NCBI GenBank assembly: GCA_021029095.1
Contig: JAJOHG010000103.1
Location: 1 to 64,000, forward strand
DNA length: 64,000 nucleotides
Direction of reading: 5' to 3'
From: Phellopilus nigrolimitatus
Lineage: Eukaryota > Basidiomycota > Agaricomycetes > Hymenochaetales > Hymenochaetaceae
Below the pieces are notes generated by a model. That model searched no databases. It saw only the letters and a list, made by a program, of their open reading frames with translations, and was not told where the DNA came from. Position numbers and translations under genes: made by a program. Below, piece by piece: positions 10,263 through 22,056 of the stretch (positions are counted from its first letter, which is position 1; the number at the start of each line of letters is the position of its first letter).

Positions 10263-12260
10263 ACGGAGTGGAAGTACCGACATCAGAAAGTAGTCGAGTC
10301 GCGCTGCAACTCCAGGTTTGAGCTTCGGAATAGTGCCAGATATTCCCGAAAGTGTTGAGTGCTTCCGCGCGAGCTTTCGACGATACACTCACTTCGTTCG
10401 GGATATATGAAATTTCGGCAGACATTTCTAGTCAAAGAGGATTGTGACGGGTTTGCGAAGCGGTAGAGAACAGCGCACAGTTGCTGAATCTAGTCCACGA
10501 GGTGCATACATATTGGATGACTTAAGGGCGTACCCGCATTTCGAATACAGAACGGAGACGGGAACGGCTTGGGGAGTTCCGAAAATACAGCGAGGTGAAA
10601 GAGTCGCTGAATTAGGCAAAGAGAGAAGTGGCAGTACATGAGCGATCGAAGGCTTGACGATGTGAATCAGACTTGGTTTCGTTCCCGCTACAGAATATTC
10701 CACGAGATATGTTTCGACTTCTTGACGAATGCGCACATCTTCACTTTTTCAACACACTGCTTGGTCCCAAAGTAGTGGGAATAATGGTCCTCCGTACCGT
10801 TGGCACCAAGGGACGGGCTGTGCTTATTCCTCTCGAAGGCGATGACCCTCGCGCGCGAGATGAAGGCCCAGTTGGACTGCTTATGCTCGAACGCTAAAGG
10901 GCTTGTAAATTTCAGGCTACCGAATCGATTAAGCGAGTTTCTCACGAGAAAAAAAGGAGAAATGAGCTATAACATAGACACGCACATCTCTGTACTCCAG
11001 AACGTCCAATCGACACCACTGCAGGCGGGTCCACAAAGCAGAGCGCCCGCGAATCCAGTCCCTGTTCGCTATAGTAGTGAGTGAGCGCAAAATGTAATCA
11101 TCAGTTCTTGTCTGTCGACGGAGGAATCGGACAGGTTTGCGCGGTGAGAGTGTCTGTGAGGGCCGCACAATCTTGCGAAGAAAATGTAGATGAGTCGCGG
11201 ACGCGCTCACGTTGTTTGTAAGTTGCTTGCTCAATGATGACTGGCCAGAGCCCGCCGTACAGAACCGCCGAGCGACAGAGTTTTGAAGAAGGGGCCGGCT
11301 CGTGTTTTTGTATGTGGCAAGAATTCAGGAGCTGTATTTATTTTGGCCACTTCTCAGGACCTTGTCAACATCGTGGTAGGAGTCGAAGTCATTTATTTTT
11401 TTGCCACGGAAGCGCGTCGGGACACGTCTCCGAATACTCCGAAACGCTCGCGATTGGATCAAGATGCTGACAAATATTTTCTCATCAAAACTATTTAGGC
11501 GATCCATCGATCTCATCCCTTCCTACTTTTTACTTCAGTGGTGATTTGAAGGCGGGCTCATCTTCTATAAAAGCTAGTAAATCTTTCAGCTGCTCTCACG
11601 GCGGGCTCAATCCAAGATTATCTCTGCTCTGACTCGTTCCAGTGAATGTGAGCCACTGGGCGGCGTCCTCATGCTACATATAAGGCGATTACTGGCTGAC
11701 TTTTTCACATCAAATCTGGAGCCCTCTTTTCTGCACTACCAAAATTATCAGGTACAGCTCAGCAACGCGTGGCCTTTATGTGAATTTATTCCCGGAGCGC
11801 GCTGAGCAAGACGAACCGAAGCGGAACGGCGAACGCCGCAGGCCCGGATTTGCTCGGTGCTTTCAGCTACTCTAAGTCCGAGGACGAGTCCATTTCTGGT
11901 GGCGGTCTTCTGCGCGCAGCTGTGTATGAGAAAGCTGATGCCTGGTCCGCTAGGCCTTCGCTTCCCGCCGTACGGTAATTGTAGTCTAGTCTTGCACAAC
12001 CGATACCTGTGTTTATGGAATTTCAAACTTGAGGGCGTGCCGTGTACTTGCTGTCATTACGAAGTGGCATGATGCTTGGTCGTCGCATTGAAGATCGTCT
12101 CGTTGTCGGGCTTGCGATACTTACGTCCTCTTGATAATAGAACCGTGGCTACGTGTAGTCGCGTTCAGGCCGCTATGCGGTTTTCTCCTGAAAGAGAAAA
12201 AGGCGATGGGACAACACGCAGTGATCGAATGTTGGAAGTGGATGAAAAGGCCTCCAGAGG
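10263..12260. other. Intergenic, no supported gene
   Basis: About 2 kb with only short overlapping frames on both strands and no joinable exons. Two TATA-like stretches (TCTATAAAAGCT near 11566 and CTACATATAAGG near 11671) are followed by a pyrimidine-rich stretch. This is promoter-like, but no credible reading frame starts downstream. Confidence 0.5.
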
Positions 12261-12265
12261 ACGCG

Positions 12266-12800
12266 CCGGTACGTGTTTACTCCTTCAAACTCTGCCCATT
12301 CTAGAGTACGTGAAACGCAGCCGCTCACAAGATGTTTCAGGTTCTGTGTACGGGTCGGAATACGTCTGCGAGGATACGAGACGATGGGAAGCTATTGGGC
12401 GCCTATCAAACAAAGCGATTGGTTCTAGCCGCGAAGTTTGGGTGTGTCTTTTCATTTTCTTGCATACAGACGCCACAGGGACTTCCAGGGATGCAGTATC
12501 GATTTTCGAAGGTGAATTGGAAAGTGTTAATATATCGCGTCGTGTGCGCTAAATCGCTGACTTCCAAGCAAAAGTGTGGTTCAATATTCAATTGATCTCG
12601 CCAATGATTCCTTTTCCTTTTTTTTTGATATTCCGGATGGTTAGCTTGTGCTTCTGAGCGCTGGGCGCTGGATTTACCTTCCAAGGCGTCTTCGCGGCCA
12701 AGTGTCGTGCGCGGAATATGCAAGTGCGCACCTTCAGTATCTTTTCTTCTAGGTTGCGATCTCAACTGGAAGTCAGAAAAATATCCTCCGCTAATGTTAT
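12266..12800 (+). repeat. Duplicated upstream segment of beta-trefoil gene (inverted match at 22.83-23.35 kb)
   Basis: The reverse complement of about 22830-23350 matches this stretch. Shared blocks include the TTCTAGAGTACGTG region (12299), TCGGAATACGTCTGCGAGGA (12355) and GGGACTTCCAGGGATGCAGT (12478). The two translated copies keep a similar frame (RRWEAIGR and DATGTSRDAVS motifs), so an old coding fragment is possible, but neither copy has a complete gene. It lies just upstream of both beta-trefoil genes and so travelled with them. Confidence 0.7.
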
Positions 12801-12965
12801 GGAATGGATGTACGAACCATACCGCCGTGGTTAGCGGGAATTGAAAAATCCCGATTTTTTTTTTCTTTTCGTCAGGTCTATTCTCAAAGGCGATAATTCA
12901 TCGTATAAAGACTTCAGCGGCTTACCACCAGACTTGCCTTCCAACAAGCGACCTCTAAGCTGACG

Positions 12966-13860
12966 ATGAACTTCCTCAGGCTTCTCGCTTTCACTGCTAT
13001 GTCCGTCTCGACGGTCATCGCGCAGGTCCCGCCCGTGTACTACCCGCCAGACGGCATTTACTACGTATACAACGTGCAGTACAAGCGCTTCTTCAACAAT
13101 GCGTACTACGACACCACCAGTGGCAGCTCGATCATTGGTTGGCCACTGACGCAGGAGCACTACACGAACCAGATGGTGAGGAGCCGTTTTTGGTCTCCAG
13201 GACTTGCCAAGTGCGAGGAGGGACCCGAAAGGGGTGGCATTGACGGTTTATATTGACTGTAGTTTGTCCTTTCGACGACGGACTCCTACACCTCGTACTC
13301 AGACGACAAGACCACGACGATCCGCGTCCTGCAACTCGCCCAGCAGAACTCGACTGCTGCTGATAGCTATGTCGAAAACGCTGTAAGTCGATACCTTTCA
13401 GGGAATAGTCAGACTTTTACCGACGGATTAAATACTTACCGACGGATTAAATACTTACCGACGGATTAAATACACAGGGGGGAAAGATCGTTCATAGCCA
13501 GGGGCCGGAGTCTTGGACATTGCAGCCTGTCCCAGACCAGGCACTACAGTTCTGGTGAGCACGTCTATCCGCACTCCATAAGAGCGCGAACTCAACAAGT
13601 GGTTCAACAGGATTACGGATAACAACCTCACTATCACACTTGACAATGGCACGGTGAATGCTTCCCATATCTTTCACCTACATCAAATCTGTACTGACCA
13701 GATGCTTATTTTGCGTGCGCCGTAGACGAATGACGCGAACAGCGCACAACTCACCGCCGAGGCGCTCAACGCAGACGCGCTGGATCAGCGCTGGATCTTC
13801 GTCCCGTCCGACCAGATCGATGCGTTCAATACGGCGAACGACGTGCCGCTGAGTGGATGA
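12966..13860 (+). CDS. Small secreted beta-trefoil (ricin-B-like) protein, copy 1
   Basis: Five exons give 194 aa: 12966-13175, 13263-13382, 13478-13554, 13611-13653 and 13726-13860. Every join keeps frame and uses GT-AG. The N-terminus (MNFLRLLAFTAMSVSTVIAQ) looks like a signal peptide, so the product is probably secreted. The body starts PPVYYPPDGIYYVYNV and has two Trp-centred repeats, ESWTLQPVPDQALQFW and DQRWIFVPSDQ. These resemble the Q-x-W repeats of ricin-B-like beta-trefoils, so a carbohydrate-binding or protease-inhibitor-like role is an inference. Intron 3 carries three 19-nt tandem repeats. Paralogs lie at 22057-22808 (which lacks the signal peptide) and 42307-43064 (broken). Exact subfamily is unknown. 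Confidence 0.75.
13419..13474 (+). repeat. Three-copy 19-nt minisatellite inside intron 3
   Basis: ACCGACGGATTAAATACTT is repeated three times head to tail between the donor at 13383 and the acceptor ending at 13477. It has no counterpart in the other two gene copies. Confidence 0.9.
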
Positions 13861-14039
13861 CACTGTATTGGGGTGTTTTGGAGAATGAGGCATTTATTGA
13901 ATACTGGCGAGTTCGCGAGGGGTCGAGAAATGTGTAATACTCGCAGTTATGATGAGTAGGTGAATAAAAGCAAAGCCCTGACTTTGTTTAGAGCCGGCTC
14001 TCTCATATGCTCTCTATCTTATAAGCGTCGAATTTCATA

Positions 14040-16345
14040 GCTCAGTTGCGGCGATGCACACTAGCGTCTTCACCATGGATGCGCGCTGCGATCGCGCGGA
14101 GGACACGCAGAGGACATAGGTGGAACTAACTCCTCATCAGAGTGATTCAGCTGGAGAGAAATCATAGGCGTGGCATTGACAGAACACGTGAATGTAAAGG
14201 CGAACAGGGAACGCATGCGCTCCGTATCGCGCGAGCGCAGGGGCTTGTCGCGTTTAGCGGGCTCGATAACGAGTCGGTGTTGCGATAGACGGAGCCGCGG
14301 CACGCGGAGCGAGAACGAACAGCGAGTATGAATCCTGGGCCGCAGGATACTTCATCAGAAGATGAGATAGTAGAGCCACTTGAAGTAAGCAGTAAAATTG
14401 AGAAAAGAAAATAAGACGACCTCTAAGTAGCTTGAACGCGGCTCGTGCCGAGAAGCTAGCGCAATCTACGCGGTGCGACAACCAAATCTCTTGATACCGA
14501 CCAGCTGCAATTTGCCAACAACGCGTCCCATCTGACAAGAGTGAGCCACGCGCAAGTTCTGAGAACAGGCTCCGACTCCTCCGCGCGCGCGAAAACCATG
14601 GAAGACGTAGCCGGAGGAAGTGAGCGGGCGCACTTTGCTAGGATACAGCCTACGAAGACGCTCGGACGCACTCATGAACGACCGCGGTATCCGATAGGAA
14701 GTGCGCTCGCTTCGACTCATCACTGTGACTTAGGCACAAGCAACGCCGACCACGAGGTTATACGCACACCGCTCTGGACCCTTCTCTGTACTTGCGTGCC
14801 TGTGCGTGCGAAGCGCGGGCACGCATGGAATCTTAACGCGCGGGAGGGAGGATGGCGTAAAGGTGTCGTGGGCGGGTAGCCAGATGGACGAGGAGGGGAC
14901 GCGGCTGGCTGAGACGGCGACCGCGATGCGCGTCATGGCTGCGAAAAGTGGTCTTGGAGATGAAAAAAAAGGAGCTCAGACCGAGCGAGTCGCGGCACGA
15001 TCGCAGCGCGTTAGCTACCGAATGGTCAAGTCCGTCGGTACGTGCTGCCTCTGCCGCTCAAAGTTCTGCAATACAGGTATTTACGGTATCTACATTCCAG
15101 TTGTACTCAGCCTGTCTTATGTGAAAGACTCCTCCCAATAGTAACGTCTATGATGCTGGTGTCCCCGGCGTCGGTGTCAGGACAAGCTTGTATTGTCCTT
15201 AAAATATGATCAGGCCGTCTCGTCGGGAAGACATCAAATATCGGCTCAAGTATGTTTAGCACGCCCATGCTTATGATACGCGAAGAGAAGGAGGCCTCGC
15301 TAACTGTGATGAAGGTGTCGTCAGCACGTTCGACGCGTGCGCAACTCGAGCACTGTGAAGGTACGCGACAGAAATTGACAATCGTCTTCGGTATGCATGC
15401 TATTCATTAATCCGCATCCCATATTCTTTCTAACGTATTCCGTTACTTGGATTTCAGTAGAAAAGGTAGAAGAGATTCATCCCATACGATGAGGCCACCT
15501 TGCCCCTATGAAGGTGAAGCTGGTCCTCATTACAGCGCGCACGCGCTCTTCCAGGCGTTTCTCTCCCGTCAAATCAGATGGGCGGCGCCTCTCAGGCATT
15601 GCAGGGAATCTCTGCTTCCCTGGCTACATATCCTCTCAATTCTGTATTTCTCGGGACCCGCGTCTCGCGCCGGGATACCGCAGGGAAGCGCGTCTTTCTG
15701 TGAGGCTGCTACGGCGCGTGCAGTGAAAAGCGAAGGACCCAGGGTGACCCAAAACGCGTTGTGACGAGATCGTTTGCCAGGAGAATGACAGAGAATGACA
15801 AGCGCCAAATGCGCTGTGTTATTCCGTCCAAACAACTTTGAATTCGAGCCAGGCCTCGCGAACTGTGATGAAGATGTCGTCAGCGCGCTCGACGCGCACG
15901 CAGCTCGAGCAATGTGAAGGTACGCGATAGAAATTGACAGTCGTCTTCGATATGCATGCTGTTCATTCATCCGTATCCCGTCTTCTTTCTAACGCATTCT
16001 GTTACTTCGATTTCAGCACAAGAGCTTCATCCCGTACGATGAGACACCTGAGACCACCTTACCCCCATGGAAGTGAAGCTGGTCATCATCACAGCGCACA
16101 CACGAGCGAGCGTACGCTTCTAAGCGTTTCTCTTCCCGTCAAATCAACGGACGGCGCCTCTCAAGTAGCGCAGGACATCTCTGCTTCTCTCCTCTCAAGA
16201 ATCATTCTCTTGGACCCGCGTCTCGTTCCAGGATACCGCAGGGAGAAGCGTCTTTCTATGATACTACTACGATGCGTGCAGTGTAAAATGATAGTTTTCG
16301 AAGGACCCAGGGCGACCCGAAACACGTCGCGATAGTCCCACCAGG
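14040..16345. repeat. Mosaic repeat block downstream of beta-trefoil copy 1
   Basis: A composite of repeats also found at 23.33-24.75 kb. 14040-14810 matches 24170-24740 in inverted orientation. 14820-15170 matches 23545-23830 directly. 15300-15775 and 15855-16345 are two tandem copies of a unit of about 555-bp period (GTCGTCAGC...TGTGAAGGTACGCGA blocks at 15310 and 15870) that also has matches near 23340-23535 (inverted) and 24000-24170 (direct). Frames inside are not conserved between copies. No transposase or reverse transcriptase is recognised. Confidence 0.7.
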
Positions 16346-17233
16346 TACGCTGCGGTCTAGACAGCTTTGAATTCAAGCCAGTCTAACTCGACGAAGCGGC
16401 GTATCTAGGCTGCCTGTTTAGCTTCTGGGAACCTCACGGCTTCCTTGCGGCCTTTGTGACTGCCGCAGAAATGCCTGTGATATTATGCAGGTGATGCCCG
16501 TTGACGGCGATATTCTAGCACCGGGGTGCCGTCTCGGCTTGGTACTCGCGTATACAGGTCGCTGTGCTGCGCAACGTGCTCGCCAAATCCTCGCTTCTCA
16601 TTCAAGCACGCCAGAACCATATTGTAGTTGGAGTTCGGAAAAGAGGTATGCAATTTGAGATGAAATATTACAACGACTGAGTGGCAACTGAAAACGAGAT
16701 CGAGATCATGAGAGACGCAAGATGGAGAGGACGGAAGACGTATGGAAGGGGTGCGGGGAGGAGAAAAGTAAATGCACAATGAAAGGCGGGGTAGAAGGTA
16801 CGGAGACGGCAGAGATGGCAGGAAAAGTAGTATAAGTGTCCACGACGATTTGTTTACTGTTTCGTAATTCTCTCCTCCCCGCATGCAGTACACGGAAATA
16901 TGCTTGACGTCTATAACATCCCACATCGCAGCCCACGTCTCAGAACGCCCTTCGCCCTCCACCCTCTAAGTCCTTATTCGTCAACATTCATGTCATCATC
17001 AACATCTCAAAACGTGCAGCGAATAAATCCTCCGACAATCGCCAGTCGTGGCCAAGTGTAGCGCGAAAAGGGGCTGGCATAAAAAGAACGAAGAACCGCA
17101 ACACGCGTGTCGGGTGCAGAGGGGAAAAAAAGGGTAACCAGGGTCCAGACGAAATCCATGAGGCAGTTATCGAGCGAGCGAGCGGTGATGTGCACGGTGG
17201 GAGAGATTCGAACTCGAACACACACACGCACGC
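16346..17233. other. Downstream flank of RHO1, no supported gene
   Basis: A minus-strand frame of 159 codons (16483-16962) is open, but it is rich in Ser/Pro/Leu from a pyrimidine-rich stretch and has no recognisable domain. Part of this region is likely the 3' untranslated region of the Rho1 gene, whose stop is at 17234. Confidence 0.45.
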
Positions 17234-18098
17234 TCAGACGACGACGCACTTGGTCGGCTTCTGGCGCTTGTTCTGAAGGAGCGCGTACCGGGTCGCATAC
17301 TGGAAAACTTCACGCACGCCCTCGCCTGTCCGGGCAGAGCACTCGAGGTACTGCTTCGCGTTAATCTTCTGCGCGACGGCAACACCCTATAAGGAAAGAA
17401 AACCGGACAATATCAGCAAACGAAGCGATACACACACGCACACAGGATTAGGTGATCACGACATACCTCTTCCGGTGTCACAGGCCGTTGCGACGTCTTT
17501 CTCAGCTCCTCGATCGTCCTGGGGTCCTTCCTGAGATCCTTCTTGCATCCAACAAGCAGCACAGGCAGGCCCTGGCAGAAATGTGTGACCTCGGAATGCC
17601 ACTAATGGAGCGAGTACCGTGCGCAACAAATAGATAAATAAATAGAAACAGGGGGAGAAATGGGGTGACATTAGTCATATGACGCGATAGACGCAAGCGA
17701 GGGCGCAAAGCGCAAATGCAAGCCGCGACGTACCTTCTCCTGCACGTTGTCAAGCGAGTCGGGCGAGTCGACGGCGAAGCAGATAAGGATGACGTGTGAA
17801 TCCGGGTATGAAAGAGGGCGCAGGCGATCGTAATCCTCCTGACCAGCCGTATCCCACAACGCAAGCTCTACTCGTTTCCCATCCACCTCGACATCCGCGA
17901 CGTAGTTTTCGAAAACGGTCGGAACGTAGACCTACCGGCAAAACCGCAATCAACGTCCACCCTCCAAAAGACAACACGTCATCCAAAAAACGAAGCTCGT
18001 ACCTCTGGAAATGTCCCTTTAGAGAAGACGATAAGGAGACACGTTTTCCCGCATGCACCGTCTCCGACAATTACGAGCTTTCTGCGAATTTCGGACAT
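17234..18098 (-). CDS. RHO1: Rho1-type small GTPase
   Basis: Four exons on the minus strand (18003-18098, 17734-17931, 17467-17601, 17234-17386) encode 193 aa with perfect frame continuity. All GTPase boxes are present: P-loop GDGACGKT, switch [10 protein letters not shown], switch [22 protein letters not shown], specificity motif GCKKDLR and the G5 box [10 protein letters not shown] (Arg in place of the more common Lys). It ends in a CAAX box, CVVV, preceded by a basic KRQKPTK stretch, as expected for a prenylated plasma-membrane protein. In fungi Rho1 activates beta-1,3-glucan synthase and protein kinase C to control wall building and polarity. It is head-to-head with the 964-aa gene, with 287 bp between the two starts. 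Confidence 0.97.
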
Positions 18099-18385
18099 CG
18101 TAGATGAAAAATTGAGGTTGATGTGAGACGAGAGAGAGTTGGAAGGAAACGAGGAAAGGGTTGTCAGCCGGTTGCCACCACACCTACCGAATTTGGGACG
18201 CTTTCATTCTCAGACTGATGGGGGTCTGGACTTGACGAAAAATCAAGACGCGCCGGTGCCGGTGCCGGTGCCGGTGCTGGTATTGCTGCTCGTACCTCTG
18301 GCTGGTACTGGCACTGAACGCGTATAGGCTCCACCATGCTCGCTCTACGCTGCTGCTGCCTCGCGCAGCTTTCTCTTTTACTACC
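18099..18385. promoter_or_regulatory. Divergent promoter between RHO1 and the 964-aa gene
   Basis: 287 bp separate two start codons on opposite strands, so the two genes likely share regulatory sequence. It contains a GGTGCC hexanucleotide run (about 18253-18280) and pyrimidine-rich stretches before the plus-strand start. No canonical TATA box stands out. Confidence 0.6.
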
Positions 18386-21300
18386 ATGTCGGCGCCATTT
18401 CCGTTTGCCCCCCCTTACGGTTTCTACTACCTGCCCTACACGCCCTACTACACACCCTCCGCTGGATCTAGCTCGGCGGCCTCTCACGTCCTCTACGCGT
18501 CCTCTGCGAGCTCGCATGCGGAAAAACGGCCCTGCATGCGCGTGCCACCCGCGTCTATAGAGGGCGTGGGGGTATCATCAAACAAGCGTGAAGGTTCAAT
18601 TGCAAGCCTACCTGTGCCGGAAGTAGACACGCCCATCGTGCTCAATCATCGCATTTGGGGTGTCGACGAAACCCTTTTTTCCTGCGCAGGTCAGCAACTC
18701 GGTATGTTTCCGCTCTCCCGCGCCGCCAGACCTGGCTGGGCAGGCTCGACCCAGCCTGTCTATTGCCTGCCCAACTTAATCTCCCGCTTCAACTCGACGC
18801 TCAACCGACCCGTCGCCATCACGTCTGAGGCGACACTTTCACTCAAGCGGAAAGGCTCTGATGAAGAACTGGTGCCACCTGCCAACAAGGAGCAACACGA
18901 CGAGTTTGCCTCTGGATCTACCTCGGCAGACTCGACTCAGGCTGTCTACGCGTCCTCCTCAGCAAGCTCACGCGTTCTGGGTGATGGACACACCTTTAAT
19001 TCCCGTACAGGCTCGCATTCTGACCCAGACTGTTCCTCTTTCTTCGATTCCGACGCGTCCGACATCCGGCCGCTCGATTTCATCGACAACCCGAAACCAT
19101 CCTCTTCTGTTAGCGCGCACACTCGTTTTCCACGTCAGGTAATAACCAATGACCAACAGCCCGTCTCGTTTGATGAGAAAGACGATTTCTCCGACCCTAA
19201 TGACAGTGACTACGCCCCGTCGAGTGCATCTTCCGATGTAGGCGTCGCGTATTCTTTGTCTTGCATATCCTCAGAAGCGGATACACCCTCCGAGGACAAT
19301 CTTTCGTGTGCTTGGTCCGACTGCTCGGATTCGCTCAATGAGGACCCGTTCGGTGTTTCTCTCCCTCGAGACTCTGACTCCAATATGTTGCACATGCGTG
19401 AGCGTAACGTCTCTCCCCGCCCGGATTCGGATTCAGATTCGGATTCTCTGCGTGCGGATGAGCTTGAAGTCTCGCTCTACCTTTCGTGCGCTCAGTCTGA
19501 CTGCTCGGATTCACTCAATGATGACGCGCTCGGCATTTCTCTCCGCTGGGACTCCGACTCCAATCTGCTGAACGCCGACGAGCGTGACGCCTCTCCCTAC
19601 CCAGACTCGGATTCAAATTCGCTGTGTGCGGATACGCGCAGCAACTCTCTCCGCCCGAAATCTGACTCGGATTTGCAGCATACGCCAATCGAAGCCGGCA
19701 TGCTTGAGGTCGATATTGTGAAGCGGGGACTCGGAGCGGTTGAGATCGAAGACCTTGATGTGGTGATGCGCTACGACGACGAACGAGCCGGCAATGGCGA
19801 TGACGCCCGATTGCGTGGTGACATGTACCCAGGTGACCTTATTGTTTACGACGACGAGGTTGAGGACTTCCTCCGTTGGTCTGCAGAATCTTCGGGTCCT
19901 TCTATCTCTTACGACAACACTGTGCCTGGACCTTCGCACGCTCAAGTTTCTCCTCTTTCTTCGACCACTAAAGTCTCAACCACGCTTTGTTCTGACTACG
20001 GTATCGCTATTGCGATCATATCTGGCATTCCGATAACCTTGCAGTCTCTTACTGGTGCTCTAAAAGACTATTCTTCAGTTTATCTTTTCTATGTCGCCTT
20101 CCTACAAATGCCTGGTAGGAAGGCGAAATTGTGCGAAATTATCTGGGCTTTGCGCATGCGGTTCAGCGAAATCAATGCATATACGAAGGACAGGCTGGCC
20201 AGGACAGAAGTACGTCGTCTTATCATATATTTCTTTATGTTATATTAACCGATATTCTATAGACAACCTTTCACGTGTACTTTCGGCGCTACCCTTTCTT
20301 CGAGTGCTTCGAAGCGCAATCAATGTCGTCATACTGGCCATACTGGAAGCTCCATTTCGAGGGGCTTAAGGACTACCTGAAGGGTCAGACCATTCTCGGC
20401 CGTCGAAACAAAGACCGTCTACCAGCCGAGGTGCTCGCTGAAAAGAAAGAGTGGCAAACAAAATACCAAGAGAAAGAAACAGTCAAGGCGAAGGATCTGA
20501 AACAGTCCGAGTCAAGCAAGAAGAAGGAGGCGAAGGCGACGAAGGCAAAGAAAGGGAAGAAGGCAAAGACGACGAAGAAGGCAGGGCCGGATTTAGCTCG
20601 CGTGAAGAAAGTAGGAAAAGTAGAGCAGGCGGCGATTGACAGAGGCACGTACTTTCATATTGAGTCGCATCTTGAAGGCCGCGAAATCATTTCCGTTGCA
20701 CTCGAGATCTCACACAAAGAGCTCTCTGTGAACGGCATTGAGTTCGTCGAGACAATCTCAGATGACATACCTCTCAAATGGGAGGACATCCGGAACCTCA
20801 AACCAACGGTGCGTAAAAGTGTTGTTATTATTTACACCGAGTCACTTACAATTAGGATTCAGGCAGAGCAGGTCAAAGTTTACGGCAAAACCGCCAACTC
20901 CATACTCGCTGAAGGCCGCGGCTCGAGTGGTGCAGACCAGCAGTCCAAGATCGCGGACGTGTTGGTGGCAGTAAGCACGCGAGTGTGCAAAATGTACAAA
21001 AAGGCAATTAAAGCCTCGCAGTAAGTGCTTCGTTTATTGCATGTTCGCCTGTCTTCACGGCTATACAGGGAATTTAAGCTCACGGGCGACCGACGGATGT
21101 GCGTCCGCTCCATCCAAGACGAATTCACCGTCATGTATGCGCCGAAAATCGATAACTCCATCTACGTCATAATAAACGGGAAGCGATACTTGGTATTGCT
21201 TTCGGAGGCCAGCTCCGTGTGCGATGAAAAATTTGTCAACTTTCTTGCCCCGGATGCCGCGCGGCAGGTCTGTTTCATGTTTTGTGATTTACATCTGAAC

Positions 21301-21552
21301 GGAGGACATTTTATCGTGATGCCGTATAGTCGATAAGACAATACAGTCGACTGGCTGATCCTTTGGATTGACGCGGCGGACAAGGTTCGTCGCCGACATT
21401 TTGATATGAATTATAAGCAGCAACTCACTCGTTTGCAGGTTTTCCTCTTCAGGGAACGGCAAGAGCTTCGCACCAAGCAGGACATCATCAACTTTGCCAC
21501 CCGGTGTGAGGCCATTGTACTGGACAGACTAAAGGACCTCAACGCTCTATGA
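18386..21552 (+). CDS. 964-aa protein of unknown function, disordered N-terminus and folded C-terminus
   Basis: Six exons fit: 18386-20209, 20263-20808, 20863-21020, 21069-21283, 21347-21384 and 21439-21552. All phases agree and no stop occurs. The fourth junction uses a GTGATT donor and is the least certain. Exon 1 (608 aa) is low-complexity. It has a Tyr/Pro-rich start, then two degenerate 60-residue repeats near residues 308 and 368 (SDCSDSLNEDPFGVSL and SDCSDSLNDDALGISL), with many Asp-Ser pairs. Residues about 665-700 are Lys-rich (KKKEAKATKAKKGKKAK), perhaps a nuclear signal. The C-terminal 250 residues look folded (IYVIINGKRYLVLLSEA, DWLILWIDAADKVFLF). No family is recognised. It is expressed divergently from RHO1. 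Confidence 0.7.
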
Positions 21553-22056
21553 ATCGGCCGGCCCTCCCTTTTTTTTCTTGTCCTCTATTCTCAAGCTCAC
21601 GACTTTATTATCACCTCCGCATCCATGGATTTCCACTTTTTTTGACGTCCGCACTCATGGCTTTCTACTGGTTCTCTCATCTTCGCACTCATGGTTCTCT
21701 GTCGTCTTTATCACTTCTGTGCTCATGGGTTTCGGCTGTCTCATCTCCGCTCTCATCGCTTTCGGCTGTCTAATCTCTGCACTCGTTTCTCTAAAGTAAT
21801 CGCTCGCAATGCTCGTTCGACTCTAAACTTATGTCTCAGCTTATTCCATTTGTTGTACTACCAGTCCTCGCAACGGATCCCGATGTATTCGTGCTGTCAC
21901 TCAATTGTCGTCTCTTCGCAACATATCCTGATGTATTCGTGCTGCTACACAAATGTTGTCTCTTACAAAGTGTAATAATAGTCTACAATTACACTTCAAC
22001 GACTGTCGTTTTTAAAATGAACTAGTCAATGCTAAACCTTAGGAAGGCATCTGAGA
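21553..22056. other. Intergenic with short degenerate repeats
   Basis: The 3' flank of the 964-aa gene, convergent with the minus-strand beta-trefoil copy 2. It contains several near-repeats of a CGCACTCATGG(C/T)TTTC-type phrase (21650-21800) and a CCTGATGTATTCGTGCTG phrase repeated at about 21880 and 21930. No gene is supported. Confidence 0.5.

Noticed and set aside
16483..16962. 159-codon minus-strand ORF after RHO1
   Set aside because: Low-complexity pyrimidine-derived composition, no domain, no partner exons; probably 3' flank.
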